Assembly: GCF_002843425.1 (NCBI RefSeq)
Contig: NZ_NKXO01000024.1
Span: forward strand, 1-58,250
From: Raineya orbicola
Lineage (GTDB): Bacteria > Bacteroidota > Bacteroidia > Cytophagales > Thermonemataceae
DNA: 58,250 nt
Reading direction: 5' to 3'
Part shown: positions 8,477-18,424 of the stretch, piece after piece
Numbering within the stretch: the stretch's first letter is position 1
How the letters are laid out: each line of letters begins with the position of its first letter
Program-made: the position numbers and the translations under genes
The notes under the pieces: model-generated
The model's database searches: none
The model's input: only the letters and a program-made list of their open reading frames with translations
What the model was told of the DNA's origin: nothing

Positions 8477-8761
8477 TCACGTAATTTTGTTATGACTAAT
8501 AGCTTTTTGCCGAGAGCAACGAAAACGCCCCATTTGCTCTATTCTTTTTTGTAGATGCTTGGTTTTTCGGTTATTCATTCGTTTTCGCCAATGCTTCCAA
8601 GAACTTTTTTTCATCTCGCTACGCATTAGTTCAATCACTTCTTGTTCTTTCAAACCAAATTGAGCCTCAATAGCCTCAAAGGGGGTACGGTCTTCCCAAG
8701 CCATTTCTACGATTCGGTCAATATCATTGGGAGAAAGATTGTATTTCTCTGAAATGCTCAT
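8477..8761 (-). CDS. DUF2805 / TIGR03643 family small protein
   Basis: The 94-residue protein begins with a helix-turn-helix-like stretch: the LSPNDIDRIVEMAWEDRTPF run is the hallmark of this family, followed by GLKEQEVIELMR and a basic WRKRM segment. The family is widespread in Bacteroidota and proteobacteria and has no established function; the basic character and helix pattern would allow nucleic-acid binding. It lies 11 bp downstream of hflX on the same strand and is probably co-transcribed. Confidence 0.85.
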   Translation of the reverse strand: MSISEKYNLSPNDIDRIVEMAWEDRTPFEAIEAQFGLKEQEVIELMRSEMKKSSWKHWRKRMNNRKTKHLQKRIEQMGRFRCSRQKAISHNKIT

Positions 8762-8772
8762 CGCTATCCATT

Positions 8773-9990
8773 TTATTCAAAACTATGGCTCATCAGGAAT
8801 TGTTGTAAAAAATTTTCGGTATTGTGTGGATAAATCTGAAAATAACGCTCCGAAACAGCCTCAAAAATCATTTGTCGCAGAGCTTCAATATTTTCTTGCT
8901 TAGTGGCTGAAATAAAAAGGCTGTTATCAGCTTTCTTTTGGGCGTAAATTTCTTGCAAATGCAAGGGGGCTTCATCAGGAATTGCCTCCTGATAAATTTT
9001 TTCACGCAAGACATCTATTTTGTTGAAAATAGTAATAATTTTTTTATCTACCGCTTTAATTTCAGCAAGTGTTTGCATTACTACTTGCATTTGCTCCTCA
9101 AAAGAAGGGTGAGCAATATCAACCACGTGAAGCAGAATATCCGCTTCCACAATTTCGGCAAGCGTAGATTTGAAACACTCTATCAGGGTTGTAGGTAATT
9201 TACGAATAAATCCTACGGTATCAGAAAGCAAAAAAGGTACTCTGTTCCAAACTACCTTACGAACCGTAGAATCTACGGTAGCAAAAAGTTTATTTTCAGC
9301 AAAAACATTACTTTTAGAGAGCAAGTTCATCAGCGTAGATTTACCAACGTTGGTATAACCTACAAGAGCCACTCTCACCATTGTATTACGAGCTTTTCGG
9401 CGGGTTTGGCTTTGGCGTTCAATGTGAGCGAGTTTTTCTTTCAAAAGAGCAATTTTATCATTGACGATACGGCGGTCAGTTTCTAATTCCTTTTCACCGG
9501 GTCCTCTCATACCTACTCCCCCACGTTGTTTGCTCAAATGCGACCACATACGCGTCAGGCGAGGTAAAATATACTGATATTGAGCAAGTTCTACCTGAAT
9601 TTTAGCTTGTGCTGTTTGTGCCCTTTGTGCAAAAATATTAAGTATCAGCAGACTTCTATCTAAAATTTTACATTTCAAGATAGCTTCCAGATGCTTTACT
9701 TGTGAAGGTGTCAGTTCATCATCAAAAATAATGGTATCAATTTCATTTTTTTGAATAAAATCTGCGATTTCCAAAATTTTACCTTTTCCTAAAAAAGTTT
9801 TAGCATCAATTTTCTGCAAGTTCTGAACAAACCGCTTTACCACTTCTACGTTTGCAGTTTCGGCAAGAAAGGCGAGTTCATCAAGGTATTCTTGTGTTTG
9901 CTCTCTACTTTGCTGGGGGGTATGAATGGCGGCAAGTACTGCTCTTTCTTTCTTTTTGGCGGTTTGAATGTAATTTTTCTTTTCTATCAT
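8773..9990 (-). CDS. hflX: ribosome-associated GTPase HflX
   Basis: HflX binds the large ribosomal subunit and splits stalled or hibernating ribosomes, using GTP. The 405-residue protein has the N-terminal HflX domain (about 15-125), the glycine-rich linker GGVGMRGPGE (157-166) with the ELETDRR helix, then a TrmE-Era-type G domain with P-loop GYTNVGKST (211-219), DTVG (257-260) and NKID (323-326). Length and motif order are normal for the family. It leads a minus-strand pair with the DUF2805 gene and diverges from the secreted-protein gene at 10181. Confidence 0.96.
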   Translation of the reverse strand: MIEKKNYIQTAKKKERAVLAAIHTPQQSREQTQEYLDELAFLAETANVEVVKRFVQNLQKIDAKTFLGKGKILEIADFIQKNEIDTIIFDDELTPSQVKHLEAILKCKILDRSLLILNIFAQRAQTAQAKIQVELAQYQYILPRLTRMWSHLSKQRGGVGMRGPGEKELETDRRIVNDKIALLKEKLAHIERQSQTRRKARNTMVRVALVGYTNVGKSTLMNLLSKSNVFAENKLFATVDSTVRKVVWNRVPFLLSDTVGFIRKLPTTLIECFKSTLAEIVEADILLHVVDIAHPSFEEQMQVVMQTLAEIKAVDKKIITIFNKIDVLREKIYQEAIPDEAPLHLQEIYAQKKADNSLFISATKQENIEALRQMIFEAVSERYFQIYPHNTENFLQQFLMSHSFE

Positions 9991-10130
9991 ACGAATTTTT
10001 GTGCAAAATTTTCTTTTGTTGAGGCTTTTTTTCGTAAAAAAACGTTTTTATATTTGAAACGAAACAAAAATTTTTGTTGCAATTTTTTTAAATATTTTAC
10101 ACTTTTGTAGCAAATTTAGCACAAAAATTG

Positions 10131-10138
10131 TAGCTTTG
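10131..10138 (+). promoter_or_regulatory. -7 promoter element for the gene at 10181
   Basis: TAGCTTTG matches TAnnTTTG. A TTTG at 10104-10107 lies 23 bp upstream, somewhat farther than the usual 19-20 bp. The 190-bp divergent region (9991-10180) otherwise holds only AT-rich sequence. Confidence 0.45.
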
Positions 10139-10180
10139 CCGTATCAACCTTATAGATTTTTTGTTTTTTGGTGGTAATTT

Positions 10181-10966
10181 ATGAAAACCCGCTATTATTT
10201 TAGCCTTACGCTATGGTTCTTGATGCATTCCTTACTTACCTTCTCCCAAGAAGTAGTTGTAAAAGGAACTTATCAAGGGAAAAATGTATATATTCACAAT
10301 CCACTTTCTACTGACCAAAAAAGTTATTGCATTCAATTCGTCTACCTGAATGGCAACATTGTAGTAAGATCGCCTCGAACGAGTTCTTTTGAAATCAATT
10401 TAGCTTCCCTTGCTATTGGTAGTGCAGTAGAAATTAAAATTGTACATACCGAAGGTTGTAAGCCCAAAGTTATTAACCCTTGGGTGCTTAGGGGACACAG
10501 CAATTTCAAATTTACAAGTTTTACCGCCAATGAAAAAAATCTTGTCTGGTCTGTAGAAGGCGAAACCGCTAACAGCGTCTATTACGTGGAAAGAATGATA
10601 AATAACAACTGGACCAATGTAACTACCCTCCAAGCTCAAAACCCCCAAAGTACAAACTCTTACACTCTTCCCGTTACACACAACGTTGGCTTAAACAAAT
10701 ATCGCATCAAACATCAAGAAAGAAGCGGACAAATTACTTATTCCAATGTGCTGGATTACAACTTTACGCAAGGAATGGTAAAATTTTATCCTCGTAATGT
10801 AAGCAATAAAATTTACTTTACTGCCATAGTAAGTTATGAAATTAGCAATATGAAAAAAGAAGTCTTGAAAAAGGGTAAAGGCAAGGAAGTTGATGTAAGC
10901 AACCTATCTCGTGGTGTATATTACGTTTCTTTTGATAATCGCACGGAGCAATTTTTGAAAAAATAA
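10181..10966 (+). CDS. secreted protein with T9SS-like C-terminal sorting domain
   Basis: The 261-residue protein has a signal peptide (about 1-22, ending FSQ) and two beta-sandwich-like segments; the second (about 105-200) looks like a fibronectin-type fold. The last 65 residues follow the pattern of type A C-terminal sorting domains of the type IX secretion system: FYPRNV, a conserved turn, then VDVSNLSRGVYYVSF and a Lys-ending tail. In such proteins the tail directs passage across the outer membrane and is cleaved. The substrate or role is unknown. A strong hairpin closes the transcript at 10991. Confidence 0.75.
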   Translation: MKTRYYFSLTLWFLMHSLLTFSQEVVVKGTYQGKNVYIHNPLSTDQKSYCIQFVYLNGNIVVRSPRTSSFEINLASLAIGSAVEIKIVHTEGCKPKVINPWVLRGHSNFKFTSFTANEKNLVWSVEGETANSVYYVERMINNNWTNVTTLQAQNPQSTNSYTLPVTHNVGLNKYRIKHQERSGQITYSNVLDYNFTQGMVKFYPRNVSNKIYFTAIVSYEISNMKKEVLKKGKGKEVDVSNLSRGVYYVSFDNRTEQFLKK

Positions 10967-10990
10967 AGTTTTTTTAGGAAATTATTTTTT

Positions 10991-11036
10991 CAAGGCGGGC
11001 TTCGCTGAAAGCGAAGCCCGCCTTGTTGTTCCTTTT
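10991..11036 (+). terminator. strong intrinsic terminator
   Basis: CAAGGCGGGCTTCGC (10991-11005) pairs perfectly with GCGAAGCCCGCCTTG (11011-11025) across a 5-nt loop, followed by the T-rich run at 11026-11036. It separates the secreted-protein gene from the kinase gene. Confidence 0.85.
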
Positions 11037-11079
11037 TCAAAACCTTTCAAAATTTTCTTTCTTTTCTGCAAAAGATTTG

Positions 11080-11087
11080 TAATTTTG
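11080..11087 (+). promoter_or_regulatory. -7 promoter element of the kinase / TPR-CHAT operon
   Basis: TAATTTTG matches TAnnTTTG and lies 28 bp before the ATG at 11116. No TTTG is seen at the expected -33 position. Confidence 0.4.
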
Positions 11088-11115
11088 TCTCTGCCAAAGA
11101 TTAAATTTTTTTAGA

Positions 11116-12651
11116 ATGAACAACCACTACAATGTTTCCAAACGACTGACTATTATTTACATCACGGCTTTAAGTGTTATAGCTTTGGTTACTATTTTGA
11201 GTTATGTTTTTGTCAATCAAAATTTAGTTTCAGACCCTAACGACCCTTCCGATAAACGTTCTCATATTGGCAGAATGATAAATTTCAATGGAGCTTGTGC
11301 TACTTATGCCCAAGAAATTGCTCTGCAAACCTTACTGATTTCCAAAGTGCCTACCACAGATTCAGCTCGTACCATTTTAGAGCAAATAGAATTTGATTTT
11401 GAGTTGCTCCAAAAAGCCTACAAAGGCTTGAAAGAAGGTGATGAAGATTACGGCTTGAACAAAGATTTTAATACTGAAGAAATTAAAGCTGATTTTCAGA
11501 ATACCGACCTCTACTATGAGCCTTTCAGCAAGCATATCAAAGAAATTTTACAAATGGGAAAAGAAATTTTACCCAAAGATAGCCTTCTTTTTTTTGCTAA
11601 GGTTAAAAATATGCAACCCCAAATAACAGAAACAGCACGCGATTTTTCTAACCGAATGTTGGATTTGAGCTTTGCATACGACCAAAAAGCCGCCGATGAA
11701 ATTGCATACTGGGGTAAAGTTGAATTATGGCTTACCATTTTCGCCTTGCTGGTATTATTTATTGAAGCTTTATTTGTTTTTCGTCCTGCGGTAAGCACGC
11801 TTAATACCTATGTAAAAGAAATTGAAGCTAAAAATAAAAGTCTGCAAGAGGCTTATGATAGAATAAAAGCCAATGAAAATCAACTTCGCCTCAATGCCGA
11901 AAATTTAGCCAAAACCAATGCAGATTTGCTCAAATCGCAACAAGAACTTCGCGAAGCCAACCTAATGAAAGATAAGTTCTTTTCTATCATAGTTCACGAC
12001 CTCAAAAGCCCTCTCAATTCGCTGAAAGCTATGGTAGGTTTGCTGACCAAGTTTTCGGATAAGCTCACCACCGAAGAAATACAAAAAACCGCCCAAGACT
12101 TGGATAAATCTATTGACGGATTGTTTGATTTCATCAATAACCTACTTACTTGGGCAAAAGTGCAGATGCAGGAAATGTCCTTTGAGTCCAAAGCCTTTGA
12201 TTTGCGAGATTTGATTGATAAGCAACTCAAATTGTTCAAAGTTTATGCTCAATCCAAAAATATAACGCTCAAATACGCTATCCCCAAAAATAGTGTAGTA
12301 GTTGCTGACCCCAACTATACCGATTTAGTTATCCGTAATTTAGTTTCCAATGCAATGAAATTCACACCTTCAGGGGGAGAAATCAAGGTGAGTGCAAAAA
12401 ATAAAGGCAATTTCATAGAAATTTCGGTTAGTGATACTGGCATTGGTATAGAATCAAGTATTTTGAAAAATCTTTTCAACTGGAATAATAAACACATTAC
12501 TTCGGGTACTTTAGGCGAAAAAGGTACGGGCTTGGGATTAGTGCTTTCTCGGGAGTTTGTAGAAAAAAGTGGTGGCACAATTTATGCAGTTAGCGAAGTA
12601 GGCAAGGGTTCAACTTTTACCTTTACGCTACCTGCATATCAGGAAAAATAA
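11116..12651 (+). CDS. membrane sensor histidine kinase
   Basis: The 511-residue protein has a transmembrane helix (about 10-33), an extracytoplasmic helical domain of about 165 residues, a second helix (about 202-222) and a coiled coil (about 232-280). It continues with a HisKA domain with His294 in the VHDLKSPLN H-box, and a HATPase_c domain with N-box NLVSNAMKF (around Asn412), DTGIGI and GTGLGL. The all-helical sensory domain recalls PilJ-type or four-helix-bundle chemosensory domains. It has no receiver domain and no response regulator beside it, so its partner is unknown. The exported TPR-CHAT gene starts 26 bp downstream with no terminator between, which suggests one transcript. Confidence 0.93.
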   Translation: MNNHYNVSKRLTIIYITALSVIALVTILSYVFVNQNLVSDPNDPSDKRSHIGRMINFNGACATYAQEIALQTLLISKVPTTDSARTILEQIEFDFELLQKAYKGLKEGDEDYGLNKDFNTEEIKADFQNTDLYYEPFSKHIKEILQMGKEILPKDSLLFFAKVKNMQPQITETARDFSNRMLDLSFAYDQKAADEIAYWGKVELWLTIFALLVLFIEALFVFRPAVSTLNTYVKEIEAKNKSLQEAYDRIKANENQLRLNAENLAKTNADLLKSQQELREANLMKDKFFSIIVHDLKSPLNSLKAMVGLLTKFSDKLTTEEIQKTAQDLDKSIDGLFDFINNLLTWAKVQMQEMSFESKAFDLRDLIDKQLKLFKVYAQSKNITLKYAIPKNSVVVADPNYTDLVIRNLVSNAMKFTPSGGEIKVSAKNKGNFIEISVSDTGIGIESSILKNLFNWNNKHITSGTLGEKGTGLGLVLSREFVEKSGGTIYAVSEVGKGSTFTFTLPAYQEK

Positions 12652-12677
12652 ATTTCTAACCTCAAAAAAGAACGTCT

Positions 12678-15600
12678 ATGAAAAAACTGCTATCTTTAAT
12701 GATTTTAGTGATACTCCGCTTACATCTCCACGCTCAGCCACTTCATAAAATTCAAGAGCAATTTGGAGATTTGTACCAAAAAATGGCTCAGGAGGGTAAA
12801 AACAAAAACTATGCCCAAGCCTGTGCTTTCGGCTCGGAAGCAGAATCTCTGGCAGAAAAAGCCTTAGAAGGTAATCAGGAAAAAATCGCCTCGTTTTACT
12901 ACAATCTTGCAGGTTTTTGTGCCGCCGCAGGCGAAGTTGAAAAAGCCGAAAAAGCCTACAAACAATGTCTGGCTATTCGTAAAAAGGCTTTGGGCGTTCA
13001 ACACCCCGACTACATCAAGACCGTAGATAAACTCGCCCAATTCTACACCCAAACTAATCGCCAAGCCGAAGCAGACAAATTGCTCGCTCAACTCAAAAAA
13101 GAACAAAACACCTCAAACCCCCAAATTTCCAATAGCTCAACACAGCAAGGTGCAGAAAGCCCCGAATTTGCCAAAACCCTCACCAATCAAGCCCTGACAC
13201 AAATTAAAGCGAGAAATTTCAAAGAAGCAGAAAAAAACCTTTCCAAAGCTATTGCCATTTATCAAAAAAATAACCTTCAAAACACTGATTTTGCTACTGC
13301 TTCCGATGCTTTCGGTATTGTGTTGGTGAGCCTGAAAGGAGATTACAAAGACGCTACTTCTTATTTTGAAAATGCCTACAACATTCGCAAAAAAGAACTC
13401 GGTGAAAATCACCAACTCACCCAAGAAACCGCTTTCAATTTAGCCGTATGCTATACACAAACTCGTCAATATCCCAAAGCCCAAACTCTCTTTGAAAGTA
13501 TTTTGCAAAGTTTTGAAAAAAATAACCAACAAAATTCGCCTAAATACCAAGAAACACTTATTTCACTGGCAGGGCTGTATTTAGATAGCAAAGATATTAC
13601 AAAAGCAGAACCGCTCCTACTAAAAGCCTATCAGATTGAGCAAAAAAATAGTCAAAAAAGCCCTCAATACGTAGATTTAATCAATGATTTGGCACGCTTG
13701 GAGTTTATCCGTAAAAACTATCATATTGCCGAAAATTATTACCGAAATGCAATAGAACATTATACTGCTACTAAAAACCAAAATACATTAGAATACGCCA
13801 CAGCTCTAACCAATTTGGGAAATATTCTCAAAGAGCAAAACAAAAATATTGAATCTGAAAAAACCTATCAACAAGCACAACAATTGCTAAAAGGTTTAAA
13901 ACAGGAAAAATCACCCGAGTTTTTAGAAATTAGTATGCACCTGGCAGAATTACTATCTAAACGAGGTGAAAACGAAAAAGCCATTAAGGCTTATCAGCAA
14001 ATTTTGCCACAACTCAAAGAATTAGTCGGCGAAAATCACCCTTATTACTGGAAAAGTTTAGCTAATGTAGCTGATTGCTACGCCTCTTTACGTAAATACA
14101 AAGAAGCCCGTCCCTACTATGAACAACTTATCAATAATACTGCGGCTCAAAGTTCGCCCAATTATCCTATCTGGCTCATCAATTTAGGCGGTTTTTACTA
14201 CGAAACAGGTAAATATCAAGAATCTGAAAAATTATTTATCCAAGCCCTGCAAAGCTACGAGTCGCAAATGCAAGGAGCAGAAGTAGATTACATTGAAACT
14301 TTAGAAATCGTTGCCAATTTATACAAAAATCAAGGTCGCTTTACAGAAGCCGAAAAACTATACAGCAAAGCCATTGATTTTTGTAAAAAACAATTTGGAG
14401 AAAAACACTTCGCTTTTACTACACTACAAAACAATTTGGCAAAACTTTATAAGTCGCTTGGACGTTACGATGACGCCGAAAAAATCTACAAACAATCCCT
14501 TGCTCGCTTTACCAAAGTTGATGAAAATAGTGTCGCATACGCCCAACTCCTCAACGATTATGCCGTACTGTATAGCGATGCAGGTAAATTCAAAGAAGCA
14601 GAGCCTTATTTCCAAACCGCTCTAAGTATTTTTCAAAAACAAATAGGCGAAAAATCGGCTGAATATGCCAATGCACTTCAAAATTATGGTAATTTACAAA
14701 GAAAAATGGGGCGTTTCAGCGAAGCCATCAATAATTTTCAGAAATGTTTAAATATTCGCAAGGAAGTTTTGGGCGAGCTGCACCCCGATTATGCCGTTAC
14801 GCTCAATGCATTGGCAACGCTTTACAAAAAGGCTGGTAATTTTGAAAAAGCCGAACCACTTTACCAAGAAGCTCTCAATATTCGGAAAAGCCTTTTAGGC
14901 GAAGAAAATCCTGAATATGCCACCTCTCTGGATAATTTGGCAAACTTCTACCAAAGCACACAACAAAATGCCAAAGCTGAACCACTTTACAAAAGATCTT
15001 TGGAAATTCGTAAGAAAATTTTCGGGGCAAATCACCCTATTATTGCCGCAAGTATGAACAATTTGGCAGTACTTTATACCTCTAACAAACAATTTGCTCA
15101 AGCCGAACAATTTTACAAAGATGCTTTGGCTATTCTTAAAACGAATTTGAGCGACAAGCACCCCAACTATCTAGCTACGCTCAACAATTTTTGTATGCTT
15201 TTGCAAGAGCAAGGCAAATTTCCAGCCGCTATACCTCTCTTTCAACAACTTACACAAAATACACTCTCGCTTATTCAGAAAAATTTTAGCACTTTGAGCG
15301 AAAATGAAAAAAGACAATTTTGGGCTGTCAATAAACCTTATTTGGATAATTTTGTGCTTTTTACTGCTAATTGTGTTAAAGGTAAAATTCCCAAAAATGA
15401 AGTTCTTGCAGGCGAAGCACTGGATTTGCTCGTAATGACCAAAGGCATTATTCTCAATAGCACAGGAAAAGCTCGTAAAGAGATTTTGTCAAGCAAAGAC
15501 GCTCAACTGCTCGCTCAATATGATGAATGGGTAAAACTTCGTGAAATGATTGCCAAATTATCTAATTTAGGCACTGCCGAACTAAAACGCCGAGGTATCA

Positions 15601-16898
15601 ACTTGGATAGTTTGGAAAATAAAGCTAAAAATCTTGAAAAATCTCTTTCAGCTAAATCTAAAGCCTTTGATGAAGCATTTAGCACAAAAGTTATTTCTTG
15701 GAAAGATATTCAGAAACGGCTATCAGAGAAAGATGTTTGGTTAGAGTTTTTGCGTGTGCAAGGCGAAAATAAAGAAGTTTTGTATGTTGTTTTTGCAGTA
15801 AAAAAAGATAGTAAAAATCCCGAAGTTATTATCCTGAATAACGGAAAAGTTTTAGAGCAAGAAGAGTTGTATTTTTACAAGAATTCTGCTAAGTTCCGCA
15901 AAGAGGACAAAGAAAGTTACAAAAATTTCTGGAAACCTTTGGAAATGCTTATTGGCAATGCTCAAAAAATTTACTATTCTCCCGATGGCGTTTATTCACA
16001 AATCAATCCACTTGCACTTTGGGATACCGAAAAAAACGAGTATCTTTGGGATAGAGCCGATATTGTATTTCTGACAAATGCCAAAGATTTATTAGAAAAA
16101 CCCTCAACAAACAAACTGCAAGGCAAAGTCTTGCTTTTGGGTAATCCTTTCTATCAGATTGATGACAACCTGAAAATTAGTGGTGAAACTATCAATTTGG
16201 AGGAGCAGAGTAGTTACTGGATACAAAATCCTATTTTTACAAGTTTGCCTGCCACTGATAAAGAAGTAAGTAATATTGAAAGCATTTTGCAGAAGCTCAA
16301 TGGCTTGCAAGTAAAAAAGTTGCTCCGTGCCGATGCCACCGAAGCCAACTTGAAAGCGGAAATTCAGCAATACAATATGCTCCATTTAGCCACACACGGC
16401 TTTTTTATTCCTTCCGATTTTGAAGAACGAAGCAATGCCATTATCAGCACCGAAATTTCCGAAGATTCACAAGAAAATAATGACCCTCTCCTACGTTCAG
16501 GCTTGATACTTGCAGGCGTTACTGATTATTTCGTAAATCCCAAACGCTCTCCCGACCAAGAAGATGGTATCCTGACTGCTTACGAAATTATGAACTTGCC
16601 TTTGGATAATGTGAATTTGGTAGTACTTTCGGCTTGCGAAACAGGTCTGGGCAAAGTACAAGCAGGTGAAGGCGTTTATGGTTTGCAAAGAGCCTTCAAA
16701 ATCGCAGGAGCTAAAAACCTGATTATGAGTCTTTGGAAAGTAGATGATACCGCTACCCAAGAACTGATGCAAAGTTTTTATAGCGAACTACTTAAAAATC
16801 CAAACCAAGTGCAGGCTTTCAGAAATGCTCAAAAACAAATTCGCGATAAATACAAATTTCCTTACTATTGGGCAGGTTTTGTGATGTTGGGCGAATAA
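12678..16898 (+). CDS. exported TPR-CHAT protease
   Basis: The 1406-residue protein starts with a signal peptide (about 1-20, ending HAQ) and carries about eighteen TPR repeats of the 42-residue kinesin-light-chain type (about 40-860). A helical linker and a C-terminal CHAT domain (about 1040-1406) follow. The caspase-type residues are present: His1240 in ATHGFF and Cys1320 in SACETG, followed by GEGVYGLQRAF. CHAT domains are cysteine peptidases; characterised TPR-CHAT proteins act as regulated proteases in the cytoplasm, so export of this one is notable. It lies 26 bp behind a membrane histidine kinase gene and is probably co-expressed. A paralogue, truncated by the IS, is at 161. Substrate and role are unknown. 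Confidence 0.93.
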   Translation: MKKLLSLMILVILRLHLHAQPLHKIQEQFGDLYQKMAQEGKNKNYAQACAFGSEAESLAEKALEGNQEKIASFYYNLAGFCAAAGEVEKAEKAYKQCLAIRKKALGVQHPDYIKTVDKLAQFYTQTNRQAEADKLLAQLKKEQNTSNPQISNSSTQQGAESPEFAKTLTNQALTQIKARNFKEAEKNLSKAIAIYQKNNLQNTDFATASDAFGIVLVSLKGDYKDATSYFENAYNIRKKELGENHQLTQETAFNLAVCYTQTRQYPKAQTLFESILQSFEKNNQQNSPKYQETLISLAGLYLDSKDITKAEPLLLKAYQIEQKNSQKSPQYVDLINDLARLEFIRKNYHIAENYYRNAIEHYTATKNQNTLEYATALTNLGNILKEQNKNIESEKTYQQAQQLLKGLKQEKSPEFLEISMHLAELLSKRGENEKAIKAYQQILPQLKELVGENHPYYWKSLANVADCYASLRKYKEARPYYEQLINNTAAQSSPNYPIWLINLGGFYYETGKYQESEKLFIQALQSYESQMQGAEVDYIETLEIVANLYKNQGRFTEAEKLYSKAIDFCKKQFGEKHFAFTTLQNNLAKLYKSLGRYDDAEKIYKQSLARFTKVDENSVAYAQLLNDYAVLYSDAGKFKEAEPYFQTALSIFQKQIGEKSAEYANALQNYGNLQRKMGRFSEAINNFQKCLNIRKEVLGELHPDYAVTLNALATLYKKAGNFEKAEPLYQEALNIRKSLLGEENPEYATSLDNLANFYQSTQQNAKAEPLYKRSLEIRKKIFGANHPIIAASMNNLAVLYTSNKQFAQAEQFYKDALAILKTNLSDKHPNYLATLNNFCMLLQEQGKFPAAIPLFQQLTQNTLSLIQKNFSTLSENEKRQFWAVNKPYLDNFVLFTANCVKGKIPKNEVLAGEALDLLVMTKGIILNSTGKARKEILSSKDAQLLAQYDEWVKLREMIAKLSNLGTAELKRRGINLDSLENKAKNLEKSLSAKSKAFDEAFSTKVISWKDIQKRLSEKDVWLEFLRVQGENKEVLYVVFAVKKDSKNPEVIILNNGKVLEQEELYFYKNSAKFRKEDKESYKNFWKPLEMLIGNAQKIYYSPDGVYSQINPLALWDTEKNEYLWDRADIVFLTNAKDLLEKPSTNKLQGKVLLLGNPFYQIDDNLKISGETINLEEQSSYWIQNPIFTSLPATDKEVSNIESILQKLNGLQVKKLLRADATEANLKAEIQQYNMLHLATHGFFIPSDFEERSNAIISTEISEDSQENNDPLLRSGLILAGVTDYFVNPKRSPDQEDGILTAYEIMNLPLDNVNLVVLSACETGLGKVQAGEGVYGLQRAFKIAGAKNLIMSLWKVDDTATQELMQSFYSELLKNPNQVQAFRNAQKQIRDKYKFPYYWAGFVMLGE

Positions 16899-16923
16899 AA
16901 ATTGTTCAAATCACGTTTAATTT

Positions 16924-16945
16924 AGGGCTAAAAAGCCCTTTTTTT
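16924..16945 (+). terminator. intrinsic terminator after the TPR-CHAT gene
   Basis: AGGGCT (16924-16929), loop AAAA and AGCCCT (16934-16939) are followed by a T tract to 16945. Confidence 0.8.
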
Positions 16946-16947
16946 CT

Positions 16948-16955
16948 TATTTTTG
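16948..16955 (+). promoter_or_regulatory. -7 promoter element of the CapA-like gene
   Basis: TATTTTTG matches TAnnTTTG, 13 bp before the ATG at 16969. It immediately follows the terminator of the upstream gene, so the CapA-like gene is probably transcribed separately. Confidence 0.45.
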
Positions 16956-16968
16956 CAAAAACAAAAAA

Positions 16969-18345
16969 ATGAAACTCATCAATTACTTTTTTTGGATTAT
17001 TGCAACTTCGTATTTCCTTCAAAGTTGTACCCCCTCGCAGGGTAAAAAAACGGCTGATACTACCCAAATCATCAAAGAAAACACCGAACCTATTTTAGTG
17101 CTAACAGGTTTTGGGGTAAATTCAGAAAATATCCCTTTCACCGAAGTCCAAAAGAAGTTTTGTGCAGGTGAAATCTATGTATTAGAAAGTTCGGCTGAAA
17201 GAGTAAAAAGAGTATTTTCTTGCAACATAATAAACTTAAAAAAACTTAAAAATATTTATGAGTTTGCCCCTTTGGCAAAAAATAACCTCCTTTTGACTTT
17301 GCTTTCTGAAAGTACTCCCCAATTTAAGGCTATTGCGATAGATAGTGTTTCTTTTTTCCAAAACCCTGAAAAATATCCTCTCTACGCTTGGAGCAACACC
17401 AAAGAAAAATTTGATTTCAAACAAAAAATTACACGTTTTACGCTTACAGGCACTACTGCGGTTACGCGTTATATGGGACGTGCCACCGACCAAAATGGCA
17501 CAGACTGGCTTTTGGCAAACATTTTGGAAAGTGTAAAAGGAAGCGATTTTCTGCATATTAGCAACGAAGTCAGTGCCACCGACCGTTGCGAATATGTACC
17601 CGGAATGCGTTTTTGTATGAAAACCAAGCATTTAGAAATTTTCACCAAATTGGGAGTGAATATTGTAGAACTGACGGGCAATCATAATTTGGATTATGGA
17701 AAAGAGGGTTATATCCAAACCTATGAATGGTACAAAGCGAATGGTATGCAAGTTTTTGGTGGTGGATTGAGCGTAGAAGATGCCTACAAGCCTCTAATTC
17801 TTACACTGAAAGACGGCAAAAAAATCGCTATGGTGGGGTTCAACGAAAGTTGCCCTGTGAATGAGTGTGCGGGCAGGCGTGGCAATAGTGTAGGAGCAGC
17901 GGCTTATGATAGCCTCAAAGTAATGCAAATCTTGCAAGATTTACGCAAAAACCCCGATATTAGCTATATTATTGCTTCGGTACAATTTGATGAAACCGAC
18001 TCTTACGCTCCTACTAAAAGTCAAGCCAAAATCACTAAATATCTCATAGATTGGGGGGCAGATTTTGTATATGGTTCGCAAGCTCACCAAGTTCAGCAAG
18101 TTGAGTTTTACAAGGGCAAACCTATTTTTCACGGCTTTGGAAACTTTCTCTTTGACCAAATCCACCGAATTGGCGTAAGACAAGGCTTTTTCTTGCATAC
18201 TTATTTCTATCAAGGGAAAATGGTGCAGGCAATCCCTATTTTTACTTTTACCGCTACCGAACGCCGCCCCGCTCTGGCAACCCCCGAACAAATTCGCGAA
18301 ATCAAAAAAGTGATTTTTTTAGATAAAAACCTCTATCAGAAGTAA
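16969..18345 (+). CDS. CapA family (PGA_cap) lipoprotein
   Basis: The 458-residue protein has a lipoprotein signal: a hydrophobic segment followed by LQSC, with Cys20 as the lipidated residue. From about residue 160 it matches the PGA_cap domain, a calcineurin-like metallophosphatase fold. Visible hallmarks are the GRATD start, SNEV (where NLE is usual), the metal-binding-type TGNHNLDYG, and near the end SQAHQVQQVEFYKGKPIFHGFGNFLFD. CapA of Bacillus takes part in poly-gamma-glutamate capsule synthesis or export, but most family members in other bacteria are uncharacterised. No other capsule genes are nearby, so the capsule role is not supported by context. Confidence 0.85.
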   Translation: MKLINYFFWIIATSYFLQSCTPSQGKKTADTTQIIKENTEPILVLTGFGVNSENIPFTEVQKKFCAGEIYVLESSAERVKRVFSCNIINLKKLKNIYEFAPLAKNNLLLTLLSESTPQFKAIAIDSVSFFQNPEKYPLYAWSNTKEKFDFKQKITRFTLTGTTAVTRYMGRATDQNGTDWLLANILESVKGSDFLHISNEVSATDRCEYVPGMRFCMKTKHLEIFTKLGVNIVELTGNHNLDYGKEGYIQTYEWYKANGMQVFGGGLSVEDAYKPLILTLKDGKKIAMVGFNESCPVNECAGRRGNSVGAAAYDSLKVMQILQDLRKNPDISYIIASVQFDETDSYAPTKSQAKITKYLIDWGADFVYGSQAHQVQQVEFYKGKPIFHGFGNFLFDQIHRIGVRQGFFLHTYFYQGKMVQAIPIFTFTATERRPALATPEQIREIKKVIFLDKNLYQK

Positions 18346-18424
18346 ATTTTGAGGTTTGAGTAATTTCTCAATCAAAAAATCTCTAAAAAATTTGTAGCTT
18401 ACACTCATAAAATAGAATTTGTTT

